From the NCBI GenBank assembly GCA_035288045.1, contig DATEBA010000041.1:1-25602 (forward strand): DNA of 25,602 nt, written 5' to 3'. The stretch comes from DATEBA01 sp035288045. Lineage in GTDB: Bacteria > Actinomycetota > UBA4738 > HRBIN12. The notes beneath the pieces were generated by a model. That model was not told the DNA's origin, did not search any database, and saw only the letters and a list, made by a program, of their open reading frames with translations. This document shows, piece after piece, positions 15,193 to 21,125 of this stretch. Within the stretch, counting starts at the first letter, position 1. Each line of letters starts with the position of its first letter. The translations under genes and the position numbers were made by a program.

Positions 15193-15585
15193 ATGGCGAA
15201 ACCCAAGGCCAAGAAGAGCAAGAAGAAAGAGAAGAAGAACGTCGCCCACGGTCAGGCGCACATCAAGTCGACGTTCAACAACACGATCGTCACGATCACC
15301 GATCTGCAAGGGAACACGCTCTCCTGGGCGAGCGCCGGCAACGTGGGATTCAAGGGCTCGAGGAAGTCCACGCCCTTCGCGGCGCAGCTCGCCGCCGAGG
15401 CCGCTGCGCGCAGGGCCCAGGAGCACGGCCTGCAGAAGGTGGACGTCTTCGTGAAGGGCCCGGGCTCGGGCCGCGAGACCGCGATCCGCTCGCTCGCGGC
15501 GGCCGGTCTGGAAGTCGCCGGGATCCAGGACGTGACGCCGGTGCCGCACAACGGCTGCCGGCCGAAGAAGCGCCGGCGCGTCTAG
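15193..15585 (+). CDS. rpsK: 30S ribosomal protein S11
   Basis: A 130-residue protein with the S11 pattern: HIKSTFNNTIVTITDLQGN, SRKSTPFAAQLAAEAAA, and DVTPVPHNGCRPKKRRRV at the end. The N-terminal ~16 residues are almost all lysine and alanine (MAKPKAKKSKKKEKKN), a little longer than in E. coli. S11 lies on the platform near the mRNA exit. ATG at 15193 follows rpsM by one base. rpsD would be expected next but is not there. Confidence 0.98.
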   Translation: MAKPKAKKSKKKEKKNVAHGQAHIKSTFNNTIVTITDLQGNTLSWASAGNVGFKGSRKSTPFAAQLAAEAAARRAQEHGLQKVDVFVKGPGSGRETAIRSLAAAGLEVAGIQDVTPVPHNGCRPKKRRRV

Positions 15586-15594
15586 CGCCCGGTC

Positions 15595-15617
15595 GGACCG
15601 GGGACCAGCCCCGGTCC
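15595..15617. other. Perfect 9-bp hairpin after rpsK
   Basis: GGACCGGGG (15595-15603), loop ACCAG, and CCCCGGTCC (15609-15617) form a perfect GC-rich stem in the gap between rpsK and rpoA where rpsD would usually be. CTTAGG follows, with no T-run. It may be a partial terminator, an RNA processing site or a scar of gene loss. The sequence alone cannot decide. Confidence 0.6.
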
Positions 15618-15622
15618 CTTAG

Positions 15623-15651
15623 GGCGGGGTAGAAGTGGATGATCCCCCGCC
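15623..15651. other. Second hairpin just upstream of the rpoA ribosome-binding site
   Basis: GGCGGGG (15623-15629) can pair with CCCCGCC (15645-15651) around a 15-base loop. The right arm touches the Shine-Dalgarno GGAGGAGG (15652-15659), 7 bases before the rpoA GTG. In the mRNA this could modulate rpoA translation. The pairing is short and is offered as a possibility. Confidence 0.35.
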
Positions 15652-15666
15652 GGAGGAGGTAGGGCA

Positions 15667-16596
15667 GTGTTCATCGTCGCGAGACCCCAGATCCAGGAGG
15701 AGCCCGTCTCGCCGACCCGCTCGAAGTTCGCCATCGAACCGCTCGAGCCCGGGTTCGGCTACACGGTCGGCAACTCCCTCCGCCGCACGCTCCTCTCGTC
15801 GATCCCCGGCGCCGCCGTTTCATCGGTCCGGATAGAGAGCGTGCTCCACGAGTTCGCCACGATCCCCAAGGTCCAGGAGGACGTGACCGACATCATCCTC
15901 AACCTGAAGGGCCTCGTCGTCCGCTCCGACGTCGAGGAGCCGGTCACGATGTACCTGAAGGCCAAGGGCCCCGCGGAGGTCACTGCCGGTGACATCTCCC
16001 CGCCCGCAGGCGTCGAGATCCTGAACCCCGACCACCACATCGCGTCCCTCGGCAAGGGCTCGAACCTCGAGATGGAGATGGTGGTCGAGCGGGGAGTGGG
16101 ATATCGATCCGCCGACCGCAACAAGAAGCCCCGCGACCCGATCGGCGTGATCCCCGTCGACTCGATCTTCTCGCCGGTCCGCCGGGTCACATACTCGGTC
16201 GAGAACACGCGGGTCGAGCAGATGACGGACCGCGACCGGCTGATCCTCGACGTCGAGACCGACGGCTCGATCACGCCGCGCGAGGCGCTCGCCTCCGCCG
16301 GCGGCACGCTCCTCGAGCTCGTGCAGCTCTTCTCGGAGCTCGCCGACGCCGCGAGCGTCACGGTCGGTCCGGCCGAGGACGAGCAGGTCCCGAGCGACTA
16401 CCAGATCACGGTGGAGGAGCTGAACCTGTCGGTCCGCTCCTACAACTGCCTGAAGCGGGAGGGCATCAACACGGTGGGCGACCTCGTGCAGAAGTCGGAG
16501 TCCGAGCTCATGGACATCCGCAACTTCGGCCAGAAGTCGATCGACGAGGTCAAAGCCAAGCTCGAGGAGCTCGGCCTGGGGCTACGGGAGGAGTAG
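15667..16596 (+). CDS. rpoA: DNA-directed RNA polymerase subunit alpha
   Basis: A 309-residue protein. The N-terminal dimerisation domain has FAIEPLEPGFGYTVGNSLRR and LLSSIPGAAV. The C-terminal domain, which binds UP elements and activators, has ELNLSVRSYNCLKREGIN and MDIRNFGQKSIDEVKAKL. Two alpha subunits nucleate core polymerase. GTG at 15667 has a strong GGAGGAGG seven bases upstream. The 81-base gap before it, with two hairpins and no rpsD, is the notable context. Confidence 0.98.
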   Translation: MFIVARPQIQEEPVSPTRSKFAIEPLEPGFGYTVGNSLRRTLLSSIPGAAVSSVRIESVLHEFATIPKVQEDVTDIILNLKGLVVRSDVEEPVTMYLKAKGPAEVTAGDISPPAGVEILNPDHHIASLGKGSNLEMEMVVERGVGYRSADRNKKPRDPIGVIPVDSIFSPVRRVTYSVENTRVEQMTDRDRLILDVETDGSITPREALASAGGTLLELVQLFSELADAASVTVGPAEDEQVPSDYQITVEELNLSVRSYNCLKREGINTVGDLVQKSESELMDIRNFGQKSIDEVKAKLEELGLGLREE

Positions 16597-16599
16597 TCG

Positions 16600-16959
16600 A
16601 TGCCCAAGCCCCGCAAGGGACCCCGCCTCGGCTCCGGTCCGGCGCACGAGCGCCTGCTCCTGTCGGGCCTTGCGGCGCAGCTGTTCGTGCACGAGGGGAT
16701 CAACACGACCGAGGCCAAGGCGAAGGCCGTGCGACCGCTGGCCGAGCGCCTGATCACCTTCGCGAAGCGCGGTGACCTCGCCGCGCGCCGCGAGGTCCTG
16801 AAGGTGATCCCCGACCGTGACGTCGTGGCCAAGCTGTTCCACGAGATCGCTCCGCGCTTCGTGGAGCGGAACGGCGGGTACACGCGGATCCTGAAGACGG
16901 GACAGCGGCAGGGCGACGGCGCGCCGATGGCGCGCATCGAGCTCGTCTCGGGGGAGTAG
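16600..16959 (+). CDS. rplQ: 50S ribosomal protein L17
   Basis: A 119-residue protein with L17 features: KPRKGPRLGSGPAHERLLLS, then EGINTTEAKAKAVRPLAERL, and GGYTRILKTGQRQGDGAPMA near the end. L17 lies near the tunnel exit. ATG at 16600 is three bases after rpoA. Its stop is just upstream of the problematic truA start, and GGGGAG at its end could serve as the truA ribosome-binding site. Confidence 0.98.
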   Translation: MPKPRKGPRLGSGPAHERLLLSGLAAQLFVHEGINTTEAKAKAVRPLAERLITFAKRGDLAARREVLKVIPDRDVVAKLFHEIAPRFVERNGGYTRILKTGQRQGDGAPMARIELVSGE

Positions 16960-16963
16960 CCGC

Positions 16964-17713
16964 ACGGGCAGGGGTACACGCGTCGTCCGCCTCACGCTCG
17001 CGTACGAGGGGACCGAGTTCAGGGGCTGGGCGCGCCAGCCCAGGCAGCGCACGGTCCAGGGCGTCCTTGAGGTGGCACTCGAAAGGGTGCTGGGCGGCGT
17101 CCCGAAGCTCTCCGCCTCAGGTCGCACGGACGCCGGCGTGCACGCCCGCGGTCAGGTCGTCTCGTTCGAGGCCGAGATCGATCCCGAACGTCTGCAGCGT
17201 GCGGTGAACGGCATGCTGGCACCCGAGGTCGTGGTCCTCGAGGCGCGCGCCGCGGCCCCCGGCTTCGATGCCCGACGGAGCGCCACCGCCCGCGAGTACC
17301 GCTATCGGATCGACACCGGCTTCGTGCCCGACCCCTTCACCGCGCGGTTCGTCTGGCACCGGCCGGGAGATACCTCTCTCGCGCGGATGCGTGCCGCGGC
17401 GCGGGTACTGGTCGGTGAGCACGACTTCGCGTCCTTCTGCAGACCGCCGAAGGACGGGTCTTCGACCGTGCGGAAGATCGAGCGCCTGAGCGTTGCTCGG
17501 TCGGGCGAGCGGCTCGAGATCACAGTGCGGGCCAACGGCTTTCTGCACCAGATGGTGCGGAGCATCGCGGGGACGGTGGTGGACGTGGGCGAGGGTAGGA
17601 TCGAGCCGGCGGAGGTCCCGGCGATCCTCGCCGCACGCGACCGCTCCGCCGCCGGCCGGATCGCGCCACCCCACGGGCTCACCCTCGAGCGAGTCGTATA
17701 CGGCCGTGGCTGA
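16964..17713 (+). CDS. truA: tRNA pseudouridine(38-40) synthase TruA, non-standard start
   Basis: TruA converts uridines 38-40 of the tRNA anticodon arm to pseudouridine. The frame encodes the full fold: LAYEGTEFRGWARQP, the catalytic motif GRTDAGVHA (Asp56 in this numbering), REYRYRI, and NGFLHQMVRSIAGT. No ATG, GTG, TTG or CTG occurs in frame between an upstream stop (16892-16894) and GTG at 17072. Starting at that GTG would delete the first conserved strand. An ACG at 16964 lies seven bases after GGGGAG and gives 249 residues, a normal length. Either ACG is used, or the base differs from the true sequence. The 5' end is therefore uncertain. Confidence 0.85.
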   Translation, partial: TGRGTRVVRLTLAYEGTEFRGWARQPRQRTVQGVLEVALERVLGGVPKLSASGRTDAGVHARGQVVSFEAEIDPERLQRAVNGMLAPEVVVLEARAAAPGFDARRSATAREYRYRIDTGFVPDPFTARFVWHRPGDTSLARMRAAARVLVGEHDFASFCRPPKDGSSTVRKIERLSVARSGERLEITVRANGFLHQMVRSIAGTVVDVGEGRIEPAEVPAILAARDRSAAGRIAPPHGLTLERVVYGRG

Positions 17714-17802
17714 GGGGTCCCGAGCGGGCCGGGGCCAACGGCACGGCCGAACGGCGCTCCGGGGGCCTAGCGTGATCCCGGTAGCGGACAAGGAGGGGAG
17801 CC

Positions 17803-18165
17803 ATGGCCCACCCAGTCGTGCACTTCGAGATCGCGGGTCCGGACCTCGAGAAGACCCGGGCCTTCTACGGGGAGCTCTTCGGCTGGCGGGCGGACGAGCA
17901 GATGCCCGGGTACGCCATGGTCGAGACCGGCACCGACGTCGGGATCAAGGGCGGACTGATGCGCGCACCGGAGGGCGCGCCCCCGTACGTGACGGTGTAC
18001 GTGGAGGTCGAGGACCTCGAGGGCTACCTCGACAAGGCCGAGATCCTGGGCGGCAAGACGATCGTCGAGCGGATGCCGATCCCGGGCTTCGGAGCGTTCG
18101 CGATGTTCGCCGACCCCGACGGGAACGTGATCGGGCTGTTCGAAACCAAGGGCGCCACTCAGTAG
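17803..18165 (+). CDS. VOC-superfamily (glyoxalase-like) protein
   Basis: A 120-residue protein with one full vicinal-oxygen-chelate unit of two beta-alpha-beta modules: VHFEIAGPDLEKTRAFYGEL, FGWRADEQMPGYAMV, and FADPDGNVIGLFETKG at the end. Similar proteins are annotated as glyoxalase/bleomycin-resistance-like, and most have no proven substrate. ATG at 17803 is preceded by a strong AAGGAGGGG. A TAGCGT at 17768-17773 is a possible -10 box, but no -35 is clear. It separates truA from rplM, which are usually adjacent, and has no evident link to translation. Confidence 0.88.
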   Translation: MAHPVVHFEIAGPDLEKTRAFYGELFGWRADEQMPGYAMVETGTDVGIKGGLMRAPEGAPPYVTVYVEVEDLEGYLDKAEILGGKTIVERMPIPGFGAFAMFADPDGNVIGLFETKGATQ

Positions 18166-18181
18166 ACAGGCGCCTTCTCCT

Positions 18182-18210
18182 TTGACGGGGCGCGTCGCCG
18201 CAGGTAGCAT
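18182..18210 (+). promoter_or_regulatory. Strong candidate promoter for rplM-rpsI
   Basis: TTGACG (18182-18187) and TAGCAT (18205-18210) are separated by exactly 17 bases, the best sigma-70-like match I found in the window. Transcription would start near 18217. The resulting leader of about 27 bases contains a GC hairpin. This makes rplM-rpsI independent of the upstream VOC gene. Confidence 0.7.
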
Positions 18211-18217
18211 GTGGCGT

Positions 18218-18232
18218 CGGCCGCTCCGGCCG
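18218..18232 (+). other. Leader hairpin before rplM
   Basis: CGGCCG, loop CTC, CGGCCG forms a 6-bp stem followed by CCTTTCTTCGT and the rplM ATG. The pyrimidine run after the stem resembles a short intrinsic terminator, and there is no Shine-Dalgarno sequence before the ATG. L13 autoregulation through its leader is known in other bacteria. Whether this hairpin does the same is not shown. Confidence 0.4.
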
Positions 18233-18243
18233 CCTTTCTTCGT

Positions 18244-18951
18244 ATGAAGACCTACGCTCCTCGACCGCGCGACATCGAGCGCCGTTGGTATCTGGTCGAC
18301 GCCGACGGGGCGGTCCTCGGCCGCCTGGCCTCCGAGGTGGCGAGTATCCTTCGGGGCAAGCACAAGCCGATCTTCGCGCCCCACGCCGACACCGGCGACA
18401 ACGTCATCGTCGTGAACGCCCGCGGCATCCGCGTGACCGGCGGCAAGGAGACCAAGAAGTTGGCCTACCGTCACTCCGGCTACCCCGGAGGCTTGACGGC
18501 CGTCGACTACGCCACTTTGCTGGAGACGCGACCGGTCAAGGCGGTCGAGAAGGCAGTGAGGGGCATGCTGCCCAAGAACAGCCTCGGCCGCGCGATGCTC
18601 GGCAAGCTCAAGGTCTACGAGGGGTCGGAGCACCCGCACGCGCCGCAGAAGCCCGCGCCGCTCGCGCTGGGGGAAGTTCCCCCCTGGGATGGGCTCCCGG
18701 CGCTAAAGGAGGAGCCGAAGGAGAAGCCAGCCGCCAAGCCTGCGGCGAAGCGGGCGAGGGCGAAACCGGCGGCGACGCCCGGCGCTCCGAAGGCGGCGGC
18801 AAAGAAGACGGCAGCTAGGAAGATCCCGGTCAAGAAGACCGCGGCCAAGAAGACCGCGGCCAAGAAGACCGCGGCCAAGCGGACGGCGGTCAAGGCTCCC
18901 GCGAAGAAGCCCGCAACCTCCGCGAGACGTTCGAAGAAGCAGGAGGGCTAG
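18244..18951 (+). CDS. rplM: 50S ribosomal protein L13 with histone-H1-like tail
   Basis: Residues 1 to ~142 are a complete L13: KTYAPRPRDIERRWYLVDAD, GRLASEVASILRGKHKP, and KAVRGMLPKNSLGRAMLGKL. L13 is an early large-subunit assembly protein. The total length of 235 exceeds the usual ~145. The extra ~80 residues are Lys/Ala/Pro-rich with repeated KKTAA units, like the C-terminus of histone H1 or actinobacterial HupB. The tail may bind rRNA or DNA. ATG at 18244 matches the family start, although the frame is open upstream from 18211. Confidence 0.96.
   Translation: MKTYAPRPRDIERRWYLVDADGAVLGRLASEVASILRGKHKPIFAPHADTGDNVIVVNARGIRVTGGKETKKLAYRHSGYPGGLTAVDYATLLETRPVKAVEKAVRGMLPKNSLGRAMLGKLKVYEGSEHPHAPQKPAPLALGEVPPWDGLPALKEEPKEKPAAKPAAKRARAKPAATPGAPKAAAKKTAARKIPVKKTAAKKTAAKKTAAKRTAVKAPAKKPATSARRSKKQEG
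18832..18891 (+). repeat. 15-bp tandem repeats in the L13 tail
   Basis: AAGAAGACCGCGGCC occurs three times without change at 18832-18846, 18847-18861 and 18862-18876. A fourth, diverged copy follows (AAGCGGACGGCGGTC, 18877-18891). Each unit encodes KKTAA. Because the repeat is in frame, copy-number change would lengthen or shorten the tail without disrupting the downstream frame. Confidence 0.93.
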
Positions 18952-19335
18952 GTGGCGCAGATAGTGACGGGTCGGCGCAAGGAGGCCGTCGCCCGGGTCC
19001 GGCTCGTTCCCGGCACCGGAACGTTCCGGCTGAACGGACGTCCGCTCGAGGAGTACTTCCCGACGCGGGCGCACCGCATGACCGTGACGGCGCCCCTCCG
19101 GCTCGTGGGCAAGGACAAGGACCTCGACGTCGTCGCCCGGATCGAGGGCGGCGGGGTCTCCGGCCAGGCGGGCGCTCTCCGCCTCGGCATCGCCCGCGCT
19201 CTCATCGAGCTCGAGCCGGAGCTGCGGGGCCAGCTGAAGGCCGAGGGGCACCTCTCGCGGGATGCGCGGGAGAAGGAGCGCCGCAAGTACGGCCTCAAGA
19301 AGGCCCGCAAGGCGCCGCAGTACTCCAAGCGCTGA
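18952..19335 (+). CDS. rpsI: 30S ribosomal protein S9
   Basis: A 127-residue protein with S9 motifs: GRRKEAVARVRLVPGTGTFR, the middle GGGVSGQAGALRLGIARAL, and the C-terminal KERRKYGLKKARKAPQYSKR. The final SKR contacts P-site tRNA. GTG at 18952 directly follows the rplM TAG, with AGGAGGG four bases upstream. It forms a two-gene unit with rplM, as is usual. Confidence 0.98.
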   Translation: MAQIVTGRRKEAVARVRLVPGTGTFRLNGRPLEEYFPTRAHRMTVTAPLRLVGKDKDLDVVARIEGGGVSGQAGALRLGIARALIELEPELRGQLKAEGHLSRDAREKERRKYGLKKARKAPQYSKR

Positions 19336-19342
19336 CGCCGGA

Positions 19343-19555
19343 TCAGTCCGCCCCATCCCCGCTCGGCAGCGACTCCAGGATCAGCCGCGCCTGGACCTCG
19401 AGCTCGGAGGGAACCCACAGGTGCACCGGGCCCATCCTGTACGGACCCTCGCCCTCGCCCTTGAGGAGCACCGGGATCCCCTCGGCCTCCAGCCGGCCCT
19501 TGGCGAGATGGCCTTCGGGCACCGACGCGGCCGAGAATACGAGAACGAGGTCCAC
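19343..19555 (-). CDS. DUF2007-type small protein
   Basis: A 70-residue protein with the DUF2007 (putative signal-transducing) pattern: VLVFSAASVPEGHLAKGRLE, then AEGIPVLLKGEGEGPYRMG, and VHLWVPSELEVQARLIL. The fold is ferredoxin-like and its function is unknown. I chose the GTG at 19555, since family proteins start just before this strand. The longer ATG at 19627 would add 24 Arg/Cys-rich residues and overlap the ars operator. The gene converges on rpsI with a gap of only seven bases and diverges from arsR. Confidence 0.75.
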   Translation of the reverse strand: MDLVLVFSAASVPEGHLAKGRLEAEGIPVLLKGEGEGPYRMGPVHLWVPSELEVQARLILESLPSGDGAD

Positions 19556-19591
19556 GCGTCCGATCCTCGCACGTCGGCATCGGCGGATGCA

Positions 19592-19620
19592 TTGACGATC
19601 CTCGATCCACGTGCCAGGCT
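19592..19620 (+). promoter_or_regulatory. Candidate promoter of the ars operon
   Basis: TTGACG (19592-19597) and CAGGCT (19615-19620) are 17 bases apart. The -35 is good, while the -10 is weak at its first base. Transcription would begin near 19627, so the inverted repeat at 19626-19641 would lie on the start point, a fitting place for an ArsR operator. Confidence 0.5.
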
Positions 19621-19625
19621 GTTTC

Positions 19626-19641
19626 ATCGAGTGTCATCGAT
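19626..19641. promoter_or_regulatory. Candidate ArsR operator (inverted repeat)
   Basis: ATCGA, six bases (GTGTCA), TCGAT is a perfect 5-bp inverted repeat ending 17 bases before the arsR ATG. ArsR/SmtB repressors bind imperfect AT-rich palindromes close to the start of their own operons. The position fits repression of arsR-arsM-arsC that is lifted by arsenite. Binding is inferred. Confidence 0.5.
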
Positions 19642-19658
19642 AAAGAGAGGTCAGGGGC

Positions 19659-20006
19659 ATGATTCGAGGCGATGTAGCACCTCCCGTCGTGTGCTGCGGG
19701 CCGATCGCGGCTCCCGACATGGGCGAGGGGGACGCGACGGCCGCGGCCGAGGTCTTCCGCGCGCTGTCCGACCCCGGCAGGATCCGGATCCTCAACCTCC
19801 TCGCGAACTCGCCCGACCCGCTCTGCGTTTGCGACTTGCAGGCTCCGCTCGGCCTGTCGCAGCCGACGGTGAGCTTCCACTTGAAGAAGCTCGTCGCGGC
19901 GGGACTCATCCGCGGCGAGCGGCGGGGAACCTGGGTCTTCTACTCGCCCGAGCCCGGCGCGCTCGAGCGGGTCCGTACGATCTTCGAGTCGGGGGGCGTG
20001 ATATGA
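19659..20006 (+). CDS. arsR: ArsR-family arsenic-responsive repressor
   Basis: A 115-residue winged-helix protein: FRALSDPGRIRILNLLAN, the recognition helix region LGLSQPTVSFHLKKL, and the wing RRGTWVFYS. It has an N-terminal Cys12-Cys13 pair and Cys56/Cys58 (LCVCDL). A Cys-Cys pair plus a later cysteine is the arsenite site of the Corynebacterium glutamicum ArsR, so arsenite or antimonite sensing is likely. ATG at 19659 is preceded by GAGAGG and an inverted-repeat operator. It overlaps arsM by four bases. Its second codon is ATT, a codon I saw almost nowhere else in the window. Confidence 0.93.
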   Translation: MIRGDVAPPVVCCGPIAAPDMGEGDATAAAEVFRALSDPGRIRILNLLANSPDPLCVCDLQAPLGLSQPTVSFHLKKLVAAGLIRGERRGTWVFYSPEPGALERVRTIFESGGVI

Positions 20007-20719
20007 GCGAGATCCGAGAGCAGGTTCGGGAGAAGTACGCGGCGACAGCAGTCGACTGTGGGGGCGGCCGATCGTGCTGCGAGGACGAGCCCGGGTTCGG
20101 GGCCGAGCTGTACCGCGACGACGAGCGCGCCCAGCTCCCCGACGCCGCGGTCCTGGCGAGCCTCGGCTGCGGTAACCCGACGGCGGTGGCGGAGCTGCAC
20201 GAGGGCGAGACCGTGCTCGACCTCGGCTCGGGAGGCGGGATCGACGTGTTCCTCTCGGCCAGACGGGTCGGCCCATCGGGCTTCGCGTTCGGGCTCGACA
20301 TGACCGACGAGATGCTCGACCTGGCGCGCAGGAACGCGGCCGAGGCAGGAATCGAGAACGTCGAGTTCCTGAAGGGGTTCATCGAGGAGGTCCCGCTCCC
20401 CGCCGCGAGCGTCGACGTCGTCATATCCAACTGCGTGATCAACCTGTCGGCGGACAAGCCGGCCGTGCTTGCGGAGATGTTCCGCGTGCTGCGAAGCGGC
20501 GGGCGCGTCGGGGTCTCCGACGTCGTCGCATCCGACGAGCTCGCCCCCGAAGAGCGCGCTGAGCGGGGGAGCTGGGTCGGTTGCATAGCCGGCGCGCTGT
20601 CGTTCTCCGAGTACGGGTCGGGTCTCGAGGCGGCGGGGTTCATCGACGTCGAAGTGACCCCAACGCACGAGGTCGCGCCCGGCATGTTCGGGGCGATCGT
20701 CCGCGCGCGGAAGCCGTGA
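20003..20719 (+). CDS. arsM: Arsenite S-adenosylmethionine methyltransferase
   Basis: A 238-residue class I methyltransferase. The SAM motif VLDLGSGGG is at residues 71-79, followed by DMTDEMLDLARRN. Cys144 (SNCVINL) and Cys194 (WVGCIAGAL) are 50 apart, as are the arsenite-binding Cys174 and Cys224 of algal CmArsM. Further cysteines are Cys19, Cys25, Cys26 and Cys56. The enzyme methylates As(III) to methylated forms that can leave as gas or be detoxified. It is shorter than many ArsM proteins (about 260-280 or more). ATG at 20003 overlaps the arsR TGA, and its end overlaps arsC. Confidence 0.93.
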   Translation: MSEIREQVREKYAATAVDCGGGRSCCEDEPGFGAELYRDDERAQLPDAAVLASLGCGNPTAVAELHEGETVLDLGSGGGIDVFLSARRVGPSGFAFGLDMTDEMLDLARRNAAEAGIENVEFLKGFIEEVPLPAASVDVVISNCVINLSADKPAVLAEMFRVLRSGGRVGVSDVVASDELAPEERAERGSWVGCIAGALSFSEYGSGLEAAGFIDVEVTPTHEVAPGMFGAIVRARKP

Positions 20720-21114
20720 CTGCTCGGACCGTGCTGTTCGTCTGCGCGCACAACGCCGGGCGGAGTCAGATGGCGGCGGCGCTCCTGTCGCGCCACGCTG
20801 GCGATCGCGTCGACGTTCGCTCCGCCGGGAGCGCGCCGGCGGAGGAGGTCAACCCCGCCGTCGTCGAGGCGATGGCCGAGCTAGGGATCGACATCTCGGC
20901 CGAGGTGCCGAAGAAGCTCGAGGACGCGGCGGTTCGAGCCGCAGACGTCGTCGTCACGATGGGATGCGGCGATGCCTGCCCCGTATACCCGGGCAAGCGC
21001 TACCTCGACTGGGAGCTGCCCGACCCCTCGGGAAAGAGCGTCGAGGAGGTCCGGCCGATCCGAGATGCGATAGACGGAAGGGTTCGCGCGCTGCTCGAGG
21101 ACCTGGTGCAGTAG
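20716..21114 (+). CDS. arsC: Arsenate reductase, low-molecular-weight phosphatase fold
   Basis: A 132-residue enzyme that reduces As(V) to As(III). The phosphatase loop is CAHNAGRSQ (Cys10, Arg16) and the general acid is Asp103 in LPDPSGK. Cys84 and Cys88 lie in TMGCGDACPVYPGKRY, a form common in actinobacterial ArsC. The electron donor, thioredoxin or mycothiol/mycoredoxin, cannot be told from sequence. GTG at 20716 overlaps the arsM TGA by four bases. The reductase supplies arsenite, the substrate of ArsM. Confidence 0.92.
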   Translation: MTARTVLFVCAHNAGRSQMAAALLSRHAGDRVDVRSAGSAPAEEVNPAVVEAMAELGIDISAEVPKKLEDAAVRAADVVVTMGCGDACPVYPGKRYLDWELPDPSGKSVEEVRPIRDAIDGRVRALLEDLVQ

Positions 21115-21117
21115 CCT
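21112..21117 (+). promoter_or_regulatory. Candidate -10 box for glmM, leaderless
   Basis: TAGCCT overlaps the arsC TAG and lies eight bases before the glmM GTG. There is no Shine-Dalgarno sequence in between (TCGGCGCT). The spacing places the transcription start at or next to the start codon. No convincing -35 was seen. Confidence 0.4.
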
Positions 21118-21125
21118 TCGGCGCT

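Noticed and set aside
19556..19627. The longer start (ATG at 19627) for the DUF2007-type gene
   Set aside because: The added 24 residues are Arg/Cys-rich and unlike the family, and this start would lie in the ars operator. GTG at 19555 matches the family start.
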